From Rhodanobacter sp. (GTDB lineage: Bacteria > Pseudomonadota > Gammaproteobacteria > Xanthomonadales > Rhodanobacteraceae), in contig DAIDKO010000096.1 of NCBI GenBank assembly GCA_027450005.1, positions 24,052 through 88,051 on the forward strand: DNA of 64,000 nucleotides, written 5' to 3'. Both the position numbers and the translations under genes were made by a program. A model generated the notes under the pieces. The model searched no databases, was not told the origin of the DNA, and saw only the letters and a program-made list of their open reading frames with translations. Positions 10,028-19,786 of this stretch are shown here, piece by piece. How positions within the stretch are numbered: the stretch's first letter is position 1; each line of letters starts with the position of its first letter.

Positions 10028-10758
10028 GCGGCAAGTCCCTCGTCGGTTCCGATGACTTTCACGAACGCCTCCTCCAGGTTGGCCTCGCCGGTTTGCACGC
10101 GCAGCGCGTCGGGTGTTGCGTCGGCCACCACGCGGCCGTGTGCGATCACCACGATGCGGTCACACAGCGCCGCCACCTCCTGCATGATGTGGCTGGAGAA
10201 CAGCACGCAGCGACCCTCCGCCTTCAACTGTTGCATGAAGCGCCGCAGGCCACGCGTAGCCATCACGTCGAGTCCGTTGGTGGGCTCGTCCAGGATCACG
10301 TTGCGCGGATCGTGGATCAGCGCGCGGGCGATGGCGGTCTTCACGCGCTGGCCCTGCGAGAAACCTTCGGTCCGGCGATCGAGGATGTCGCGCATCTCCA
10401 GCGCATCGACCAGCGCGTCGTGCCGGGCCCACAGCATGGCTTCGTCGAGGCCATGCAGGCGCGCGAAGTATTCGATGTTCTCGCGCGCGGTGAGCCGCTT
10501 GTATAGGCCGCGCGCGTCCGGCAGTACCCCCAGCGCACGACGGACGCTGAGCGGATCGGTGGCGGCATCCACGCCATCCACCAGCACTTGGCCGCAGTCG
10601 GGTTTCATCAAGGTGTAGAGCATGCGCAGCGTGGTGGTCTTACCTGCCCCGTTGGGACCGAGCAGGCCGGTGATTTCGCCGTCGCGCGCGCTGAAACCGA
10701 CGCCGTCCACCGCCTTCACTGCGCCGAAGGCCTTATGCAGGTTCCTGACTTCGATCAC
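10024..10758 (-). CDS. ABC transporter ATPase, NatA type
   Basis: GLLGPNGAGKTTTLRML; GFSQGQRVKTAIARALIHDPRNVILDEPTNGLD; GTG start overlapping upstream TGA. Confidence 0.9.
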   Translation of the reverse strand: MIEVRNLHKAFGAVKAVDGVGFSARDGEITGLLGPNGAGKTTTLRMLYTLMKPDCGQVLVDGVDAATDPLSVRRALGVLPDARGLYKRLTARENIEYFARLHGLDEAMLWARHDALVDALEMRDILDRRTEGFSQGQRVKTAIARALIHDPRNVILDEPTNGLDVMATRGLRRFMQQLKAEGRCVLFSSHIMQEVAALCDRIVVIAHGRVVADATPDALRVQTGEANLEEAFVKVIGTDEGLAA

Positions 10759-10928
10759 GGCAGGCCACTCCAGTTGAGGCACATCCCATGGCCGACTACG
10801 CACATCGACAACATGGCCAGCAGCACCAGCACAATCACGGCGAGCACGTGCGGCGGCGCGGGCGCGGCCGCCGCAAGCAGCACGGCTGCCCATGGCATCG
10901 GCTTTGCCAGCAGGTAAGGCCTGTTCAT
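10755..10928 (-). CDS. 57-aa hydrophobic protein
   Basis: MNRPYLLAKPMPWAAVLLAAAAPAPPHVLAVIVLVLLAMLSMCVVGHGMCLNWSGLP; 4-nt overlap at both ends. Confidence 0.6.
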   Translation of the reverse strand: MNRPYLLAKPMPWAAVLLAAAAPAPPHVLAVIVLVLLAMLSMCVVGHGMCLNWSGLP

Positions 10929-12496
10929 GGCGTGGCTCCGTTGAAGTCGATGAAGAAGGGCGTGTCGTGGAGGCGGTCGAGGCAGCTCGCATCCATGGTT
11001 TTCGGGTCGAGCTTTTCGACGAAGTGCTGCACCAGTTGCGGCCCGCATCCTGCCGATAGCACGCCGTGGCCCTGGCCCTTGAACACCAGCACCCGCGCGT
11101 CCGGCAGGTATTTCGCCACTTCCTCGGCATAGCGCGGGGGCGTGACCGGATCGTACTGGCCGGCCAGCAAAAGCACGGGCTTGTCGATCTTCAGCGGCTG
11201 ACGGAAGTCCGCGGGACGGGTACCCTTCGGCCATGCGGAACAGATCGCCTTGTAAGCGTCGATCATGTGCGTGCCGAGCAGGGTACCGGCGTCCTGCGGG
11301 CGCGCGGTAAGCAGGTCGGCGTCCTCGCTGCAGATCACCGAATAGGACATGCCACTGCCGGCAAGGTCGGCCATGTCCACGGTGAGCAGCTTCGCCTGCC
11401 CGAGCAACGGTCCGACGTCGCCATGCGCAGCCGCGTCGATGGACAGCGGCAGCAGGGCGGCCGTGACCGGCGAATAGGCGAACATCCGCACCACGCCGAC
11501 CAGCGAATCTTCGCTGAGCACGCGCTGCACCGTGCGGTAGCTTTGCGGGTCGCGGAAGCTGACCGGATGCGGGTTCGCGCGCAACGCATCGCGCAGCTGG
11601 ATCAAGGTCTGGTACGGATTGCCGAAGCGCTGCTTGCAGGCCGCATCGGCGTCGCAACGCGCGAACTGGGCTTTCAGCGCATCATCGAGGTTCTGCGCGA
11701 AGTCCTCGCCCAGTACGACGTCGTTCGGCACCGTGCTGTCCAGCACGATGCTGCGTACCGCGTCGGGGTAGCGCATCGCGTATTGCTGTGCCACGCGCGT
11801 GCCGTAGGAGACGCCGACCAGGTCGAACTGCGGCACGCCCAGCGCCTTACGTACGTCGTCCAGGTCCTGCACCGCGTCGGTGGTGGTGTAGTAGCGCGGA
11901 TCAGCATGCGACTGCACCTGCTTCAGGCAGTCGGCGGCCGCGGCGCGCAGCTTGGCCGGGTCGAAGCCGGTGTCATCGTCCGCCGAGGCCTTACCCCCGG
12001 CCTTGCAGTCCAGCGCATTCGACCCACCAACACCGCGCTGGTCGACCAGCAGGATGTCGCGATGGGCGCGCAGCGGCGCCAGCATGGCGCCGATCTGGCC
12101 GGCATACTCAGTGGCCGCCTGCCCCGGGCCGCCGGCGAGGAAGGCGAGCATGTCCGGCCTGGCCACCTGCGCGCCGGAACGCAGTACCGCGAGCTTCAAC
12201 GGGATCTTGCGGCCCTGCGGATCGGCGCGGTTCTCCGGCACGGTCAACGAGCCGCACCACGCCGCCGTGCTCAGGCCGCTATTCGGCTGGCCAAGTTCGC
12301 AGGCGGTGAGCGTTAGCCTACCCAGCCGCCAGGTGCGCGCAGGCGCGGGCTTCACACGGACCGGTGCGGAGGCCCCGCTTCGCGCCGGCGCCGTTGGCTG
12401 GTGACGAGGCGACGGCCGCCCTGCGAGGGTCGCTGCGATGACCGCTGCGGTCAGCGCAACGATCATGCCCATGCGCTTCCTCCGTTTCATGCTCAT
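10925..12496 (-). CDS. Secreted alpha/beta hydrolase, S33/TAP-like peptidase
   Basis: Signal-like N-terminus; LAFLAGGPGQAATEY; LVGVSYGTR; LLLAGQYDPVTPPRYAEEV; FKGQGHGV. Confidence 0.88.
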   Translation of the reverse strand: MSMKRRKRMGMIVALTAAVIAATLAGRPSPRHQPTAPARSGASAPVRVKPAPARTWRLGRLTLTACELGQPNSGLSTAAWCGSLTVPENRADPQGRKIPLKLAVLRSGAQVARPDMLAFLAGGPGQAATEYAGQIGAMLAPLRAHRDILLVDQRGVGGSNALDCKAGGKASADDDTGFDPAKLRAAAADCLKQVQSHADPRYYTTTDAVQDLDDVRKALGVPQFDLVGVSYGTRVAQQYAMRYPDAVRSIVLDSTVPNDVVLGEDFAQNLDDALKAQFARCDADAACKQRFGNPYQTLIQLRDALRANPHPVSFRDPQSYRTVQRVLSEDSLVGVVRMFAYSPVTAALLPLSIDAAAHGDVGPLLGQAKLLTVDMADLAGSGMSYSVICSEDADLLTARPQDAGTLLGTHMIDAYKAICSAWPKGTRPADFRQPLKIDKPVLLLAGQYDPVTPPRYAEEVAKYLPDARVLVFKGQGHGVLSAGCGPQLVQHFVEKLDPKTMDASCLDRLHDTPFFIDFNGATP

Positions 12497-12693
12497 GCAT
12501 CGCCTCCTGGTTCGAAGATGGATTCGATCGGACGTCCAAACAACTTGGCGATCTTGAAGGCCAGCGGCAGGCTGGGGTCGTACTTGCCGGTCTCGATGGC
12601 GTTAATCGTCTGCCGCGACACCTCGAGCCGCTCGGCGAGGTCTGCCTGTGACCAACCCTGCCTGCTACGCAGTTCGCGCACGTGGTTGTTCAT
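12493..12693 (-). CDS. Small XRE-family HTH regulator
   Basis: VRELRSRQGWSQADLAERLEVSRQTINAIETGKYDPSLPLAFKIAKLFG. Confidence 0.95.
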   Translation of the reverse strand: MNNHVRELRSRQGWSQADLAERLEVSRQTINAIETGKYDPSLPLAFKIAKLFGRPIESIFEPGGDA

Positions 12694-12709
12694 GCGTTGC
12701 GCCAGCCAC

Positions 12710-13312
12710 TCACGTCGCGTTCCCCGACCTGCGTCGATGAAGGATCGTCATCAGCACGGCGCCGACCGCCAGCGATGTCGTGAGGCCGATGAGCAGACCG
12801 CGCTGCCAGTCGCTCAACACGTGCCAGCCCAGCAGCAGAATCAACCCGAATACCGCAGCGGCGATACCTATCTGCCAGCGACGCGACAAGCCATCGTCGC
12901 AGGCCGCGATCCAATCGCCGCCGTAACGCCGAGCCGCCCAACCGCGGCCCAGCGCATGCAGCACCACCATCATCGGCCAGACGCCGAGGAGCACCGAGCC
13001 ATCCAGTCGGATCACTTTGGCAGCCACCAGGAAGCCGCCGACCAGGCACAGCGTACCCACCACCGTGCCAGCGAGGGCCAGGCCGATCAGGTTCGTGCGC
13101 TGCTCCAGTTCATAGCTGCCCATCACCAGCCGGAACATCGCGCGGGTTACCAGCAGCACCGGCGCGACCGGCAACAGGGCCAGTGCGGCACGCGCCCACA
13201 TGCTCTGCATATGCCCAACCATTGGCCAGACCAGCAGCATGATCAGGATGCAGGCCAGCATCGGCGGCCAGAACTCGCGCGCATAGCGACGCTGGTTTGC
13301 GTTCATCGACAT
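12710..13312 (-). CDS. Integral membrane protein
   Basis: Several hydrophobic helices; ATG at 13312 (MSMNANQRR) preceded by GGGAGAAGG. Confidence 0.75.
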   Translation of the reverse strand: MSMNANQRRYAREFWPPMLACILIMLLVWPMVGHMQSMWARAALALLPVAPVLLVTRAMFRLVMGSYELEQRTNLIGLALAGTVVGTLCLVGGFLVAAKVIRLDGSVLLGVWPMMVVLHALGRGWAARRYGGDWIAACDDGLSRRWQIGIAAAVFGLILLLGWHVLSDWQRGLLIGLTTSLAVGAVLMTILHRRRSGNAT

Positions 13313-13329
13313 GAGTGCCTTCTCCCGAT

Positions 13330-13347
13330 TGTAAAGCAAACTTTACA
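13330..13347. promoter_or_regulatory. Palindromic operator candidate 1
   Basis: TGTAAAG-CAAA-CTTTACA between the promoter region and the 209-aa ORF. Confidence 0.65.
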
Positions 13348-13375
13348 TTGGAGGCTAAAACCGGAGCCCCTGGAA

Positions 13376-13393
13376 TGTCAAGTACACTTGACA
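13376..13393. promoter_or_regulatory. Palindromic operator candidate 2 containing TTGACA
   Basis: TGTCAAGT-AC-ACTTGACA, 14 of 18 positions identical to the 13330 site. Confidence 0.65.
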
Positions 13394-13878
13394 AACGGAC
13401 TAACCGATACGGGTAAAGCCACGTCAAAGTTGTGACGGTAGGTCATTTTTCGACGCTACAGGGCAGCTAACGCGTCCCGTAGGCACCTCCAGCGGCCATT
13501 TGGCGGGACTTTGACCATGTAATAACGAGTGTCTCGACCGACGGGTGCACAGGTGCTGTCGACGCTATCGACAATGTACTATATTCATGTAAATTATAGT
13601 TTTAAGATGCAAATCAACAAAAATACATTCAATATGACCCGTAAGTAGCGCCGTAATTGCAATCCATTGGTCGTCGAACATCTGACGCCAAGTCGAAAAG
13701 TCCGCATCATCGCCGGTTGCAACGAGACCTGGAGCACGTCTTGGCCTGTTAGTTGCTTGGCGCTGCCTCGAACGGCTCGCCGCGTCGCCTGATGGACGGC
13801 TAATGCGCGGATTCGCGAAGGAACACCAGCAAGCCGTGCTCGCTTACATCACTGTCCCGGAAGTCCAAAGGAAAGATC

Positions 13879-14412
13879 ATGAAAAAGACTTTGCTCTCCG
13901 CTGCCCTCGTCGCCACTCTTGGCGCGTTGTCCTTCTTGCCGGCGGCGTCCGCAGCAACCGCTCCTACGAACACTGGCACCATCCAATTCAACGGCAAGGT
14001 GTTGGCAGATACCTGCACGGTAAGCATCAACGGTTCGGGCACCACCGTGACGCTGACGCCGGTGATGGCCACCAGCCTGGCTACTGCAGGCGCGACTGCT
14101 GGTGCGACTCCCTTCACCCTGGACCTGACCAACTGCGACACGAATGCCGCTCAGGCGACGTTGAGTTTTGCGAGCGGTTCGCACAACGCCACCGACGGCA
14201 ACCTCACGAATACCGGTACTGCCGGCAACGTCGAGGTTGAATTGCTCTCGGGCAGCACCCCCATCAATGTCACCACGGCAAACGGGGGGCCTGTCGTTCA
14301 GCTTAGTAACGGCGCAGGTAGCACGAGTATGACCGCGGAGTACTACGCCACGGGTGCAGCGACACCGGGCCTGGTCAGCACCAGCGCCAGCGTTACCTTC
14401 ACCTATCAGTAA
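13879..14412 (+). CDS. Fimbrial major subunit
   Basis: Signal peptide; GTIQFNGKVLADTCTVSI...FTLDLTNCDTN...VSTSASVTFTYQ. Confidence 0.9.
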   Translation: MKKTLLSAALVATLGALSFLPAASAATAPTNTGTIQFNGKVLADTCTVSINGSGTTVTLTPVMATSLATAGATAGATPFTLDLTNCDTNAAQATLSFASGSHNATDGNLTNTGTAGNVEVELLSGSTPINVTTANGGPVVQLSNGAGSTSMTAEYYATGAATPGLVSTSASVTFTYQ

Positions 14413-14499
14413 GCAATACCGCGTGCCGTGGCGGCCCAGGGGTCGCTGCGGCACGCCACCGCGCGCCCTGGGGCGTCCCGTCCGGCGGGGATATTTCCG

Positions 14500-15246
14500 A
14501 TGAAAAATTTCCTCTGCACCTTCGGCGGCGCTTTGGCAGTGCTGGTCGTCGGCATCGGCATGGCGCGCGCCAGCGTGGTGGTCGGTGGCACTCGGGTGGT
14601 ACTGCCTGCCCAGCAGGGAGAGGTTACCGTGCGCCTGTCCAACGAAGGCAACCATCCGGCGCTGGTCGAGGCATGGATCGACAGCGGCAACCTGAATTCG
14701 ACGCCAGACACCGCACATTCGCCCTTTCTGATCACGCCGCCGCTGTTCCGCATGGAGCCGCAGAAGGACCAGAGCCTGCGAATCATTTACACCCAAGGCG
14801 CCCAGCCGCTGCCGACCGACCGCGAATCGCTGTTTTGGCTAAACGTGTTGGAAATTCCGCCCAAGCCCAGCGGGCCACAAACCGCCAGCCGCAACTACCT
14901 GCAGTTCGCGATACGCTCCCGGCTGAAGCTGTTCTATCGCCCGGGCAGCCTGCCCGGTGAAGCCATCACGGCACCCGACAAGCTGGTTTTCAAGGCTAGT
15001 CAGGGGGCGCCTGCGGCATTGATCGTTCACAATCCCACGCCGTACTACATCACCATCAGCAAGCTTGCGCTCGGCACCGATGGGAAGCAGGTTGACGGCG
15101 CCCGCGGCATGGTGGCGCCCTTCGGTGAGCTGCGCCTTCCACTCAGCCGCATGGCGCAGCCGCCCGCGGCCGGCACCCCGCTCGGCTTCACCACCATTGA
15201 CGACTACGGCGCGGCAGACGCGCACAAGGGCACCGTGGCGCAATGA
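14500..15246 (+). CDS. Periplasmic fimbrial chaperone
   Basis: ASVVVGGTRVVLPAQQGEVTVRLSNEGNHPALVEAWID; FLITPPLFRMEPQKDQSLRIIYT; FWLNVLEIPPK. Confidence 0.93.
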   Translation: MKNFLCTFGGALAVLVVGIGMARASVVVGGTRVVLPAQQGEVTVRLSNEGNHPALVEAWIDSGNLNSTPDTAHSPFLITPPLFRMEPQKDQSLRIIYTQGAQPLPTDRESLFWLNVLEIPPKPSGPQTASRNYLQFAIRSRLKLFYRPGSLPGEAITAPDKLVFKASQGAPAALIVHNPTPYYITISKLALGTDGKQVDGARGMVAPFGELRLPLSRMAQPPAAGTPLGFTTIDDYGAADAHKGTVAQ

Positions 15247-18002
15247 CGCGGCTGCGCGACAGGCTCGGGCAGCTGACCGGGCGCCGCGTGGCGCTTGGGA
15301 TGGCGTGTGGCTTGGCCGCGAGCGCCGCCATGGGCTGCCCGCGCACCGCCTGGGCCGATGGCGAGGCCGCATCAGCCGGCGCAAGCGCGGAAGGTAGCTT
15401 CGCCAACTTCGACCGCAGCATGCTGGCCGGCGCCGGACATGGGACAGCGGACCTTTCGCGGTTCGAGCATGGTAACCCCGTGCTGCCAGGGATCTACAAC
15501 CTCGACATCTACCTAAATAAGCATTGGGTGGGTCGCATGGACGTGCGCTTTGCCGCGCCCGCTGCCAATACCAACGCGGTTCCCTGCGTCGACAGCCGCT
15601 TGCTCGACCGCATGGGCGTCGCTCCCGCCAAGACCGCCACCGCGGCAGCAGCGGCCGCAAAATTGGCATCGTCAGCCTGCATCGGCTTGGGCGACCTCAT
15701 CCCGGGCGCCACGTTGACGGTCGACATGTCCAGTCTGCGCGTCAACGCCAGCATACCGCAGGCCTTCATGAACCAACGGCCGCGGGGGTGGGTGAACCCC
15801 GCTTCGTGGGACGCCGGCGTAACGTCGTTCCTTCTCAACTACAACATCAACAGTTACCGGACTACGACCAGCGGGCGATACCTGGACAGCGCGTACCTCG
15901 GTCTGCGTGCCGGCTTCAACCTCGGCTTGTGGCAATTCCGCCAGGACAGTACCGCCTCGCAGGAATCGGGTACGAACCAGACCAGTCGGCGCCACTGGCA
16001 CAACATCGACGCGTACGTGCAGCGGGCGCTTCCCGGGATACGCGCCGTACTGAGCCTGGGCGATAGCTACACCGACGGCGCGGTTTTCGACAGTTACGGT
16101 CTGCGCGGCGCGCAACTGGCCACCGACGACCGAATGCTTCCCCAGTCACTGCGCGGCTATGCACCCGTGGTGCATGGCATCGCCTACACCAACGCCAAGG
16201 TCACGGTCACCCAGAACGGCGTGCAGATCTACCAGACGACGGTCGCGCCCGGTCCGTTCGTGATCAATGATCTTTACCCCACCGGCTACGGCGGTGATCT
16301 GGCGGTGAACGTGACGGAGGCCGATGGTCGCAAGCATAGTTTCACCGTGCCCTACGCTTCGTTGGCGCAACTGATGCGCCCTGGCGTCACCCGTTTCGAC
16401 ATCGCCGTCGGCCAACTGCGCGACAGCTTTCCTCAGAGCCGTCCCGACGTAATCCAGGCCTCGTTGCAGCATGGCTTCAGCAACCGCATCAGCGGCTATG
16501 CCGGAGTGCAGGGTTCGGCGGGATACGGCGCGGCGCTGGTCGGCGCTGCACTCAACACACCATACGGGGCGCTGGCGCTGGACATCACGCAGGCCCATGC
16601 CAGCATACCGCGCTATGGAAGTTACAACGGACAAAGCTACCGAGTCAGCTACAACAGGGTCCTTCCCGAAAGCGGTACCTCGCTGACCGTGGCTGCCGAC
16701 CGCTACTCCACCAGCGGCTTCCTGAGCCTGAGTGACGCTGAAACCGCGCGCGATTTCGCCCGGCAAGGCATGAATGCCCTTCAGTATCAGCCCGCGAGCG
16801 TACTGACGATCGATGGGTTACCCGTCCAGAGCCTGCTCACGCCTGCCCAGCTTGCTGCACTGACCGGAACGGTCTACAACAGTGGTGGTCTTTACACCGC
16901 GCGCGGCCTGCTGCAACAGCGCAACCGCTTCACTCTGACGCTCAACCAGCGCTTGGGAAGCGACGGTGGCTCGCTGTACGCCAACGCCTCGGTCAGCGAC
17001 TACTGGAACCATCCCGGCAATGACACACAGTTTCAAGTCGGCTACGACAACCACCTCGGGCGACTGGCTTACAGCATCTCCGCCAGCCGCGGACGCATCG
17101 CCCTGGGCGGCTACGACAATCAGGTGTCCCTCAACGCCAGCCTGCCGCTGGGTGACACGGCACACGCTCCGAGTATCTCCTTCAACCTTGGCCACGATAG
17201 CAACAGCGGCAACCAAGCGGAGAGCACCCTCAATGGCGCGCTTGGCGAATGGAACCAGTTCAACTATGGCGCCACGGCCTCGCACACCGGCAACGGCACC
17301 GGCAATGCCTACGACGTGAACGTCGGCTACAACAGCCGCTATGCCGTATTTGACGCCAGTGCCGGCGGCGGCCGTGGCTACTCGCAGGCATCCGTCGGTG
17401 CCAGCGGTGCGGTGGTCGCCCATCCCGGCGGCATCACTTTCGGTCAGCCGACCGGTGACACCGTCGCCATCGTGCACATGCCCGGCGCTACGGGCGCCCA
17501 CATCCTCAATGCCCCCGGCCTGAGCGTGGACCGCCACGGCTATGCGCTGGTGCCTTACTTGACGCCCTACCAGCGCGATACCATCGAGGTCGACCCGCAA
17601 GGCCTGCCGCTGGGCGTGCAGTTGGCAGCCACCAGCGCCGACGTCGCGCCCTATGCCGGTGCGACAGTGATGGTGAACTTCAAGAGTACGTCAGGTCGGG
17701 CCGTGATCGTACGCATCCGCCTTGCGGACGGCCAGCCCCCTCCTTTCGGCGCGCAGGTGTTCGACGCAAAATACCGGCCGCTCGGCGTGGTCGGCCAGGG
17801 CGGCCTGTCACTGCTGCGGGGCGTTGGGGCCAACGGGAAGCTCAGCGTCCAGTGGGACGATGACCGCGGCGCGGCGCATACCTGCGGATTCACCTATGCT
17901 TTGCCGGCAATCGGTCGATCTTCTGCGGCGTATCAGCAGATGCAGGCGACATGCGCTCACGAAAGCGCCGCGTCGCCGTCACAGAAGGAAAACCGCACAT
18001 GA
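15243..18002 (+). CDS. Outer membrane fimbrial usher
   Basis: GIYNLDIYLNKHWVGRMDVRF; GPFVINDLYPTGYGGDLAVNVTEADG; PFGAQVFD. Confidence 0.95.
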   Translation: MTRLRDRLGQLTGRRVALGMACGLAASAAMGCPRTAWADGEAASAGASAEGSFANFDRSMLAGAGHGTADLSRFEHGNPVLPGIYNLDIYLNKHWVGRMDVRFAAPAANTNAVPCVDSRLLDRMGVAPAKTATAAAAAAKLASSACIGLGDLIPGATLTVDMSSLRVNASIPQAFMNQRPRGWVNPASWDAGVTSFLLNYNINSYRTTTSGRYLDSAYLGLRAGFNLGLWQFRQDSTASQESGTNQTSRRHWHNIDAYVQRALPGIRAVLSLGDSYTDGAVFDSYGLRGAQLATDDRMLPQSLRGYAPVVHGIAYTNAKVTVTQNGVQIYQTTVAPGPFVINDLYPTGYGGDLAVNVTEADGRKHSFTVPYASLAQLMRPGVTRFDIAVGQLRDSFPQSRPDVIQASLQHGFSNRISGYAGVQGSAGYGAALVGAALNTPYGALALDITQAHASIPRYGSYNGQSYRVSYNRVLPESGTSLTVAADRYSTSGFLSLSDAETARDFARQGMNALQYQPASVLTIDGLPVQSLLTPAQLAALTGTVYNSGGLYTARGLLQQRNRFTLTLNQRLGSDGGSLYANASVSDYWNHPGNDTQFQVGYDNHLGRLAYSISASRGRIALGGYDNQVSLNASLPLGDTAHAPSISFNLGHDSNSGNQAESTLNGALGEWNQFNYGATASHTGNGTGNAYDVNVGYNSRYAVFDASAGGGRGYSQASVGASGAVVAHPGGITFGQPTGDTVAIVHMPGATGAHILNAPGLSVDRHGYALVPYLTPYQRDTIEVDPQGLPLGVQLAATSADVAPYAGATVMVNFKSTSGRAVIVRIRLADGQPPPFGAQVFDAKYRPLGVVGQGGLSLLRGVGANGKLSVQWDDDRGAAHTCGFTYALPAIGRSSAAYQQMQATCAHESAASPSQKENRT

Positions 18003-19141
18003 CCTGTCACGCTGCGATACACCTGTGGCGGCCAACCATGAAGATCATCCAGGCGCTGCAGCTGCTGGCAATCCTGCTGCTGTTCGCGATCGTGCGACCC
18101 GCCATGGCCGCCCAGTCGCCAGCCTGTGTCCCTTCGGCGTCCACCGCAAGCATCACGCTGCCCGCAACCGGCATTTCCCCCGGGCAGAGCAATGGTCTGA
18201 TCGGTTCACCCGGGACGGCAACGATCACGTTCAATTGCTCGACACCGTTTCTAAACGACACGAACTTTGAAGACGACTTCGCCCTGATGACCGGCAATCT
18301 TGCGTCGATGGATACGATGACGGTCCCGCCCGGTGGCTCCGGCGGCATCATGTTCACCACCAACTTGCCGGGCATCGAAGTTCAACTCACCGCCGCCCAA
18401 GTGCAAGCCAGCGGTGGCAACAATGGCCCGAATGGCGGGCCCGGCTGGAACATGGGAGCCATCGACTGCATCAGCTTCACCCAGACCTCCCGCAACTGGT
18501 ACTGCACCCCCGCTAATACGTTGACCGTGGCGTTCACAGCGCAACTCGTCAAGACTGGCTCGGTCACTCCCGGTCTCGGCACAGTGAACAGTATCAACCT
18601 ACTCAACTTCTTCGATCAGGACACCTATACCCTCTACACGTGCATTAAAAAAAAGTGCTCTGTCTCCAGCCCGCAGACCGACTCACCAACGAATATTGGC
18701 ACCCTCACCCTCAACGCGGTGACGGTCTCCGTGACCGCGTGCTCGGTTGCGATCGACCCAACTGTGGTGACCTTGCCGACAATAGCGACCGCCGCGCTCA
18801 CCGGTACCGGTGCGACGACCGGCAAGCAACCGTTTAGCGTGCAACTTAACTGCCCCGCGGGCGCCAACCTCTCCATTACGCTTGCCACGTCAAACCCTCA
18901 GGCCGGGGTCACGGGCGTGATTGCACCGACCACGGGCAGCGGCTATGCGCAGAACGTGGGGGTACAGTTGCTCAGGTCCGACGGCACGACTCCCGTGCCT
19001 TTCGGCACAGCCATCTCGGAAGGCACGACGACTGGCGGCATCATCAGCCTGCCGTTTTACGCTCAGTACTTCCAGACCGGTACATCGGCGAGTGCTGGAA
19101 ATGTGACCGCGACGGCCACCTACACGCTTACTTACCAGTAG
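17999..19141 (+). CDS. Fimbrial tip/adhesin-like subunit
   Basis: ATGA overlap with usher; signal peptide; repeated Cys; C-terminal GNVTATATYTLTYQ donor-strand-like end. Confidence 0.8.
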   Translation: MTCHAAIHLWRPTMKIIQALQLLAILLLFAIVRPAMAAQSPACVPSASTASITLPATGISPGQSNGLIGSPGTATITFNCSTPFLNDTNFEDDFALMTGNLASMDTMTVPPGGSGGIMFTTNLPGIEVQLTAAQVQASGGNNGPNGGPGWNMGAIDCISFTQTSRNWYCTPANTLTVAFTAQLVKTGSVTPGLGTVNSINLLNFFDQDTYTLYTCIKKKCSVSSPQTDSPTNIGTLTLNAVTVSVTACSVAIDPTVVTLPTIATAALTGTGATTGKQPFSVQLNCPAGANLSITLATSNPQAGVTGVIAPTTGSGYAQNVGVQLLRSDGTTPVPFGTAISEGTTTGGIISLPFYAQYFQTGTSASAGNVTATATYTLTYQ

Positions 19142-19221
19142 CTTTACCCGCTTCACGGCCTCGCGATGCGAACGATCGACCCACCCCGTGAGCCGCCCCA
19201 AGGACTACCTCCGGCTATCCG

Positions 19222-19566
19222 TCAATCGTAGGTGTTCACGATTACGCCCGTTGCCGGCCTGCCTTTGGGTCCGAAAGTCGCGTAGCTGTTGAAGTAGGCC
19301 AGCAGGCGATCGTTGGCGATCGCGGTGGCACTGAGGCTGACGACGCTGCGGGAGTAGCTCCGACCGACGTCGGCTGCATCGTGCCCGCAGGTGCGGTGGA
19401 TCGGCGCTTGGCCGATCGACGCAGCGGTCGACTGGGATGTGTTGATGACGCAGGTGGGCTCCAGTACGGCACCGCTGAAATTGATACGTCCGCCCTCAGC
19501 CCATGCGCCCTGGGCCACCAGCGCCATCAGCAAACCGAAGAACCAGCGGTCTCGACCGAGCATCAC
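19222..19566 (-). CDS. Fimbrial-like secreted protein
   Basis: Signal peptide then GGRINFSGAVLEPTCVI, as at fimbrial subunit N-termini; second Cys downstream. Confidence 0.65.
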   Translation of the reverse strand: MMLGRDRWFFGLLMALVAQGAWAEGGRINFSGAVLEPTCVINTSQSTAASIGQAPIHRTCGHDAADVGRSYSRSVVSLSATAIANDRLLAYFNSYATFGPKGRPATGVIVNTYD

Positions 19567-19786
19567 GCCTCTCCCGACACGCAGGGGTTTACGTGCCTTG
19601 GAATAGCTGTCGGCGCCTTTGGAGGGAACTTAACGGCGAGCGGAGGCCCAGTCCGTCAAACTGTGATTGTCGTCACTATTTGTCCACCGGGTAACTTCTT
19701 GGGGCCGAGGCAGGACGACACACGTGCCACCGGCAAAGAGGATATCGGCATCACAACAGCCTTCTGAAGAGCGCTGCGGCCGATCC

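Noticed and set aside
11066-12316. 416-aa plus ORF
   Set aside because: Antisense of the secreted hydrolase
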